A DNA stretch of 6,609 nt from Candidatus Alistipes excrementipullorum. GTDB lineage: Bacteria > Bacteroidota > Bacteroidia > Bacteroidales > Rikenellaceae. The stretch covers positions 1 to 6,609 of the forward strand of contig DXGW01000015.1 of NCBI GenBank assembly GCA_019113665.1, in the 5' to 3' direction. The notes below the pieces were generated by a model. The model was not told where the DNA came from. It did no database searches and saw only the letters and a list, made by a program, of their open reading frames with translations. Below are positions 6,593 to 6,609 of this stretch, one piece after another. The translations under genes and the position numbers were made by a program. Each line of letters starts with the position of its first letter. The stretch's first letter is position 1.

Positions 6593-6609
6593 AGGTGGTC
6601 CCATGTTCT

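Noticed and set aside
3542..6604. A 1,020-codon open frame on the minus strand covering nearly all of secDF and its terminator.
   Set aside because: It mirrors a confidently identified gene with strong codon bias. The frame survives because the sense gene rarely uses the codons that would read as antisense stops. The product is rich in R, D, L, V and C with no recognisable domain, and it would start inside the secDF terminator region with no promoter.

Overview
The window looks like an ordinary chromosomal segment from a member of the Bacteroidales, possibly Rikenellaceae/Alistipes. Three things suggest this: a fused single-chain SecDF of about 1,000 residues, start codons preceded by AT-rich leaders instead of Shine-Dalgarno sequences, and promoter candidates that fit the Bacteroidetes pattern TTTG / TAnnTTTG. 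The genus is a guess from overall protein character and base composition; the order is better supported. All genes are on the + strand.

Layout. (1) Positions 3-302 hold the 3' end of a conserved-looking but unassigned gene that begins before the window. Eight bases later comes a secreted, probably outer-membrane beta-barrel protein (311-1021). The two look like one operon, which ends at a strong intrinsic terminator (1052-1082). (2) A 272-base intergenic region carries a 7-bp perfect inverted repeat, a candidate promoter and a small leader hairpin in front of dnaK (1294-3213), a complete Hsp70 gene of 639 residues. It ends with a 14-bp-stem terminator (3248-3291). (3) A 304-base intergenic region carries a near-consensus Bacteroidetes promoter and a second leader hairpin in front of secDF (preferred start 3518, end 6532), followed by a third terminator (6557-6592). 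The last 17 bases show nothing.

How the genes relate. DnaK (cytosolic folding) and SecDF (proton-driven pulling of exported proteins through SecYEG) both act on unfolded polypeptides. Terminators separate them into single-gene units. The most interesting observation is that their upstream regions share an architecture: the same 9-base -33 block, TTTTGCTGT, followed exactly 43 nt later by GTCCGG, which begins a hairpin closed by CGGAC, and then an AT-rich leader. This could reflect common regulation or simply a common local promoter style. The upstream outer-membrane protein is a plausible Sec client but shows no specific link.

I found no mobile element, CRISPR array, RNA gene or clearly novel system. 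Very long antisense reading frames over dnaK and secDF are judged to be shadows of the codon bias.
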